Below the pieces are notes generated by a model. The model searched no databases. It had not been told where the DNA came from and worked only from the letters and a program-made list of their open reading frames with translations. From a bacterium UBP2_UBA4780 (GTDB lineage: Bacteria; Edwardsbacteria; AC1; EtOH8), in NCBI GenBank assembly GCA_002403115.1, contig DHHE01000159.1, positions 1 to 5,370 of the forward strand: a stretch of 5,370 bases of DNA, given 5' to 3'. Positions 3,291 to 5,370 of the stretch are shown in pieces (within the stretch, counting starts at the first letter, position 1; every line of letters begins with the position of its first letter). The position numbers and the translations under genes are program-made.

Positions 3291-5370
3291 CGCCTGACCA
3301 GCCCCCCCTTCAGTTCCGGCAGCACGCCCTGGTCGGAAACAGGCCCCCGGCCGGCCTTGCGCCTTTTTTGCTCATCCCTGGCCTTCCCGAGTTCAGGGCC
3401 CTTGCCCGCCATGTCGCAGGCGGTGATGTACCAGCCGAGCTCCCAGTCCTCCATGCCTGAGATGGCTCCGAAAAGCCTGAAGGCCTCCTTAAGGGACGCT
3501 TCCCCCGCCTTATGGTCCCCCATGTCTTTGCACAGGGCGGCCCGCATGGTTTGGGACGGGCCGTCGTTATCCCGCTCGATGGCCTGGTCGATGGTCTTGA
3601 GGGCCTCCTTGTGCAGCTTGCGCCGCCACTGGCAAAGAGCCAGGTTGAATAGCGGCGCCGCCCAGCGGCCGTGCTGGGCGCTCTCCCTGAGGCATCTCTC
3701 CTCGCTCTGGTGGTCCCCCAGTCGGCAGTGGTAGATCCCCAGCAGGTTCAGCATGGTCGGATCGGGAGAGCCCTTGAGCCTCAGTGCCCGCTCCAGGTAG
3801 GTCACCGCCCGCTCGTGCTGGTTCAGCTCGGCGTAATCCCTGGCGATGTCGGCCAGCTTTTGCGGAACGGCCTCCTTGGGCACGCTTCCCGACCTCAGCT
3901 CCTCCTCGGCCTTCTGTATCCTTGTCCGCACCTCGCCGGGATTCACCACGTTGGTCAGCGGGTTCTCGATGACGCAGGAGAACGAAGCCGCCCCCGGATC
4001 CGATTCCGTGAATATCCTGAACGAAAGCACCTGGTTCTCGTCCAGACGGTACTCCATGGAAAGGCCCTCCCCGCGGTTGACCGGGGCCGGTATGTCCCAC
4101 CGGGCGCTCATCAGCGGCCTCTCGGCCGCCTCGTCCCCGGCGATTACCTCCACCTTGAGCCCCACCGGTTCCCTTACGGAGGTGGCCGGCACCGCCAGGC
4201 CGGCCTTTCTGGCCCAGCCTTTTTCCGGGTAGGGGAGCGCCGCCCTCCGCGGTATCAGCTCCAGCCTGCCAGAGGAGGTGCGCAGAGCTATCGGGTCCTG
4301 GGCCACGGTCCGGAAGGCGCTTCTTCCATACAGGGCCAGGGCCAGGCTGTGGTAGGCCGCGCCCTTGGCCACCGCCGTCTGGGCGTCGGCGGGATCCTCG
4401 TAGGCCAGCAGCTCGCCCTTGGTGAAATAGTCCCCGACGGCCGCGGCCACCTGGGGTATCAGGCTGCTGCCGCCCACCATCAGGCAGTAGTCCACGCCGT
4501 CTGGCTCCAGGCCCGCCCGGTCCAGTGCGTCCTGCAGCGGGGCGAAGACCGAGCAGGTCAGCCGGTACTCGGTCTCGCTGGCGTAAAGCAGTCCCCTGTC
4601 CAAAAATGGCTCCAGCAGCTTCTCGAACTCCAAGGCCCCCAGCCTCGGCGACTGAAGATGCACGGCCCGGCCGGCCAGAACGCAGCCATAGCGGCCCGGG
4701 AGGGTCTTGGCCACCCCGGGCCTGTCCTTCTCCCGGTACTTCCCGAAGCCCTGAAGCCTGCGGATCTCCTGGCAAAGCCCGACCTTCAGCGACTCGGCCA
4801 CGCTGATGTAGGTCGGCTCCAGCACGAACTTCTTAGTCTCGTATTTGAACTCGCGGGCGCCCATCCCGTTCTGCTCGAGGATCTGCGGCAGCAGCACCTC
4901 GTAGAGCACCGCCCGGTCGATGTCCCCCCCGCCCAGGCGGTGATAGCGCGAAACGGCCAGCGGCGACAGCTCCAGCCCCCCGTCCCTGGGCCTCTCCATC
5001 CGCAACACCGCCACGTCGCAGGTTCCGCCGCCGAAATCGAAAACGACCGCGGTGCGCTGCCTCCCGTGTTCCACCTCCATCTTCCCCGGATGAGAGACCA
5101 GGAAATCGAACAGGGCGGCCACCGGCTCGTCCAGCAGGTCCCCGCCGCCCACCTGGATGCCGGCCAGCTCGGCGGCCCTGGCCGTGTCCCGGCGCTGGGC
5201 CAGCTGGAACGATGCCGGCACGGTCACCACCGTCCTTGAAAAGGGGATGTCCCCCGAAGCCTCGGCCGCCTGCTTCAGGAAGCCCAGTACCTTGCCGCCG
5301 ATCTCGGCCGCTGACTTGAAGCCTTCGGGCGCCCGGTGGAAGGTCCTCAGGGTGCCCATCTCGTTCTTGC
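3287..5370 (-). CDS. Hsp70-family chaperone with C-terminal TPR-like region, N-terminus beyond window edge
   Basis: Residues are numbered from the first Met in the window (codon at 5359-5357). The frame stays open to the edge (K-N-E precedes that Met), and the alignment begins at about residue 120 of a normal DnaK, so the first phosphate motif lies outside. Visible Hsp70 signatures are TVVTVPASF (43-51), DEPVAALF (77-84), the phosphate-2 motif VVFDFGGGTCDVAV (105-118), LGGGDID (142-148) and the adenosine motif MVGGSSLIPQV (294-304). Residues 354-452 fit a substrate-binding beta domain (LIPRRAALP, then DIPAPVNRGEGLSMEYRLDE). The hydrophobic linker typical of DnaK is not evident. From about residue 500 the alpha-helical lid is replaced by TPR-like helix pairs (about 505-530, 536-563, 568-596, 603-630), followed by a basic tail. 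An ATP-driven cytoplasmic chaperone with a protein-docking module is the likely role. It is coupled to the helicase gene by ATGA. It is not housekeeping dnaK. Confidence 0.9.
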   Translation of the reverse strand, partial: KNEMGTLRTFHRAPEGFKSAAEIGGKVLGFLKQAAEASGDIPFSRTVVTVPASFQLAQRRDTARAAELAGIQVGGGDLLDEPVAALFDFLVSHPGKMEVEHGRQRTAVVFDFGGGTCDVAVLRMERPRDGGLELSPLAVSRYHRLGGGDIDRAVLYEVLLPQILEQNGMGAREFKYETKKFVLEPTYISVAESLKVGLCQEIRRLQGFGKYREKDRPGVAKTLPGRYGCVLAGRAVHLQSPRLGALEFEKLLEPFLDRGLLYASETEYRLTCSVFAPLQDALDRAGLEPDGVDYCLMVGGSSLIPQVAAAVGDYFTKGELLAYEDPADAQTAVAKGAAYHSLALALYGRSAFRTVAQDPIALRTSSGRLELIPRRAALPYPEKGWARKAGLAVPATSVREPVGLKVEVIAGDEAAERPLMSARWDIPAPVNRGEGLSMEYRLDENQVLSFRIFTESDPGAASFSCVIENPLTNVVNPGEVRTRIQKAEEELRSGSVPKEAVPQKLADIARDYAELNQHERAVTYLERALRLKGSPDPTMLNLLGIYHCRLGDHQSEERCLRESAQHGRWAAPLFNLALCQWRRKLHKEALKTIDQAIERDNDGPSQTMRAALCKDMGDHKAGEASLKEAFRLFGAISGMEDWELGWYITACDMAGKGPELGKARDEQKRRKAGRGPVSDQGVLPELKGGLVRR

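Noticed and set aside
3671..5239. Long plus-strand open frame (522 codons), with others at 2340-3122 and 3153-3734
   Set aside because: These are antisense to strong Hsp70 and helicase genes. High GC content keeps the opposite frames open; the products are Pro/Arg/Gly/His-rich with no family signature.

Overview
The window comes from a GC-rich bacterium that uses Shine-Dalgarno starts. I cannot place it in a phylum. All convincing genes lie on the minus strand, so the window is described from its right end to its left end. Two zones differ in composition. Positions 2046-5370 are densely coding and very GC-rich (one sampled 60-base line is about 70% GC). Positions 322-2045 are clearly less GC-rich (about 52-55% in two sampled lines of the 816-1532 gene). 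This left part has longer gaps, many hairpins, a tandem-repeat array and small ORFs, and looks like an accessory region.

Right part (5370 to 2046): a two-gene operon runs in from beyond the right edge. The first gene is an Hsp70-type chaperone in which the usual C-terminal helical lid is replaced by a TPR-like helical region; its N-terminal part lies outside the window. Its stop codon overlaps the start of the second gene (ATGA), a compact 414-residue superfamily 1 (UvrD/Rep-type) helicase-like ATPase. The coupling suggests that the chaperone and the helicase are made together and act in one pathway. That pathway is not revealed here. A defence or DNA/RNP-remodelling role is only a hypothesis.

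Middle (2045 to 1533): a G-rich tract able to form a quadruplex follows the helicase stop. Next comes an array of 21-bp tandem repeats (1841-2008, organised as an 84-bp duplication). It runs in phase into a perfect 16-bp inverted repeat (1799-1833). After these come a possible 34-residue ORF, a near-consensus sigma-70-type promoter (TTGACA, 17 bp, TATATT), a G-rich 5' leader, and a possible 13-codon leader peptide whose stop overlaps the next start.

Left part (1532 to 322): the promoter serves a 238-residue protein resembling the uracil-DNA glycosylase superfamily, with altered active-site motifs. Just after its stop is an imperfect palindrome laid out like a degenerate integron attC site (728-810). 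Then come two hairpins, the second a good minus-strand terminator (566-602), and an unrecognised 62-residue protein gene (322-510) with its own ribosome-binding site. Positions 1-321 hold no supportable gene, only a run of short hairpins and two copies of an 11-bp word.

Overall: a conserved-looking chaperone-helicase operon followed by a cassette-like region with a DNA-glycosylase-like gene. Whether the two parts cooperate cannot be decided from this window.
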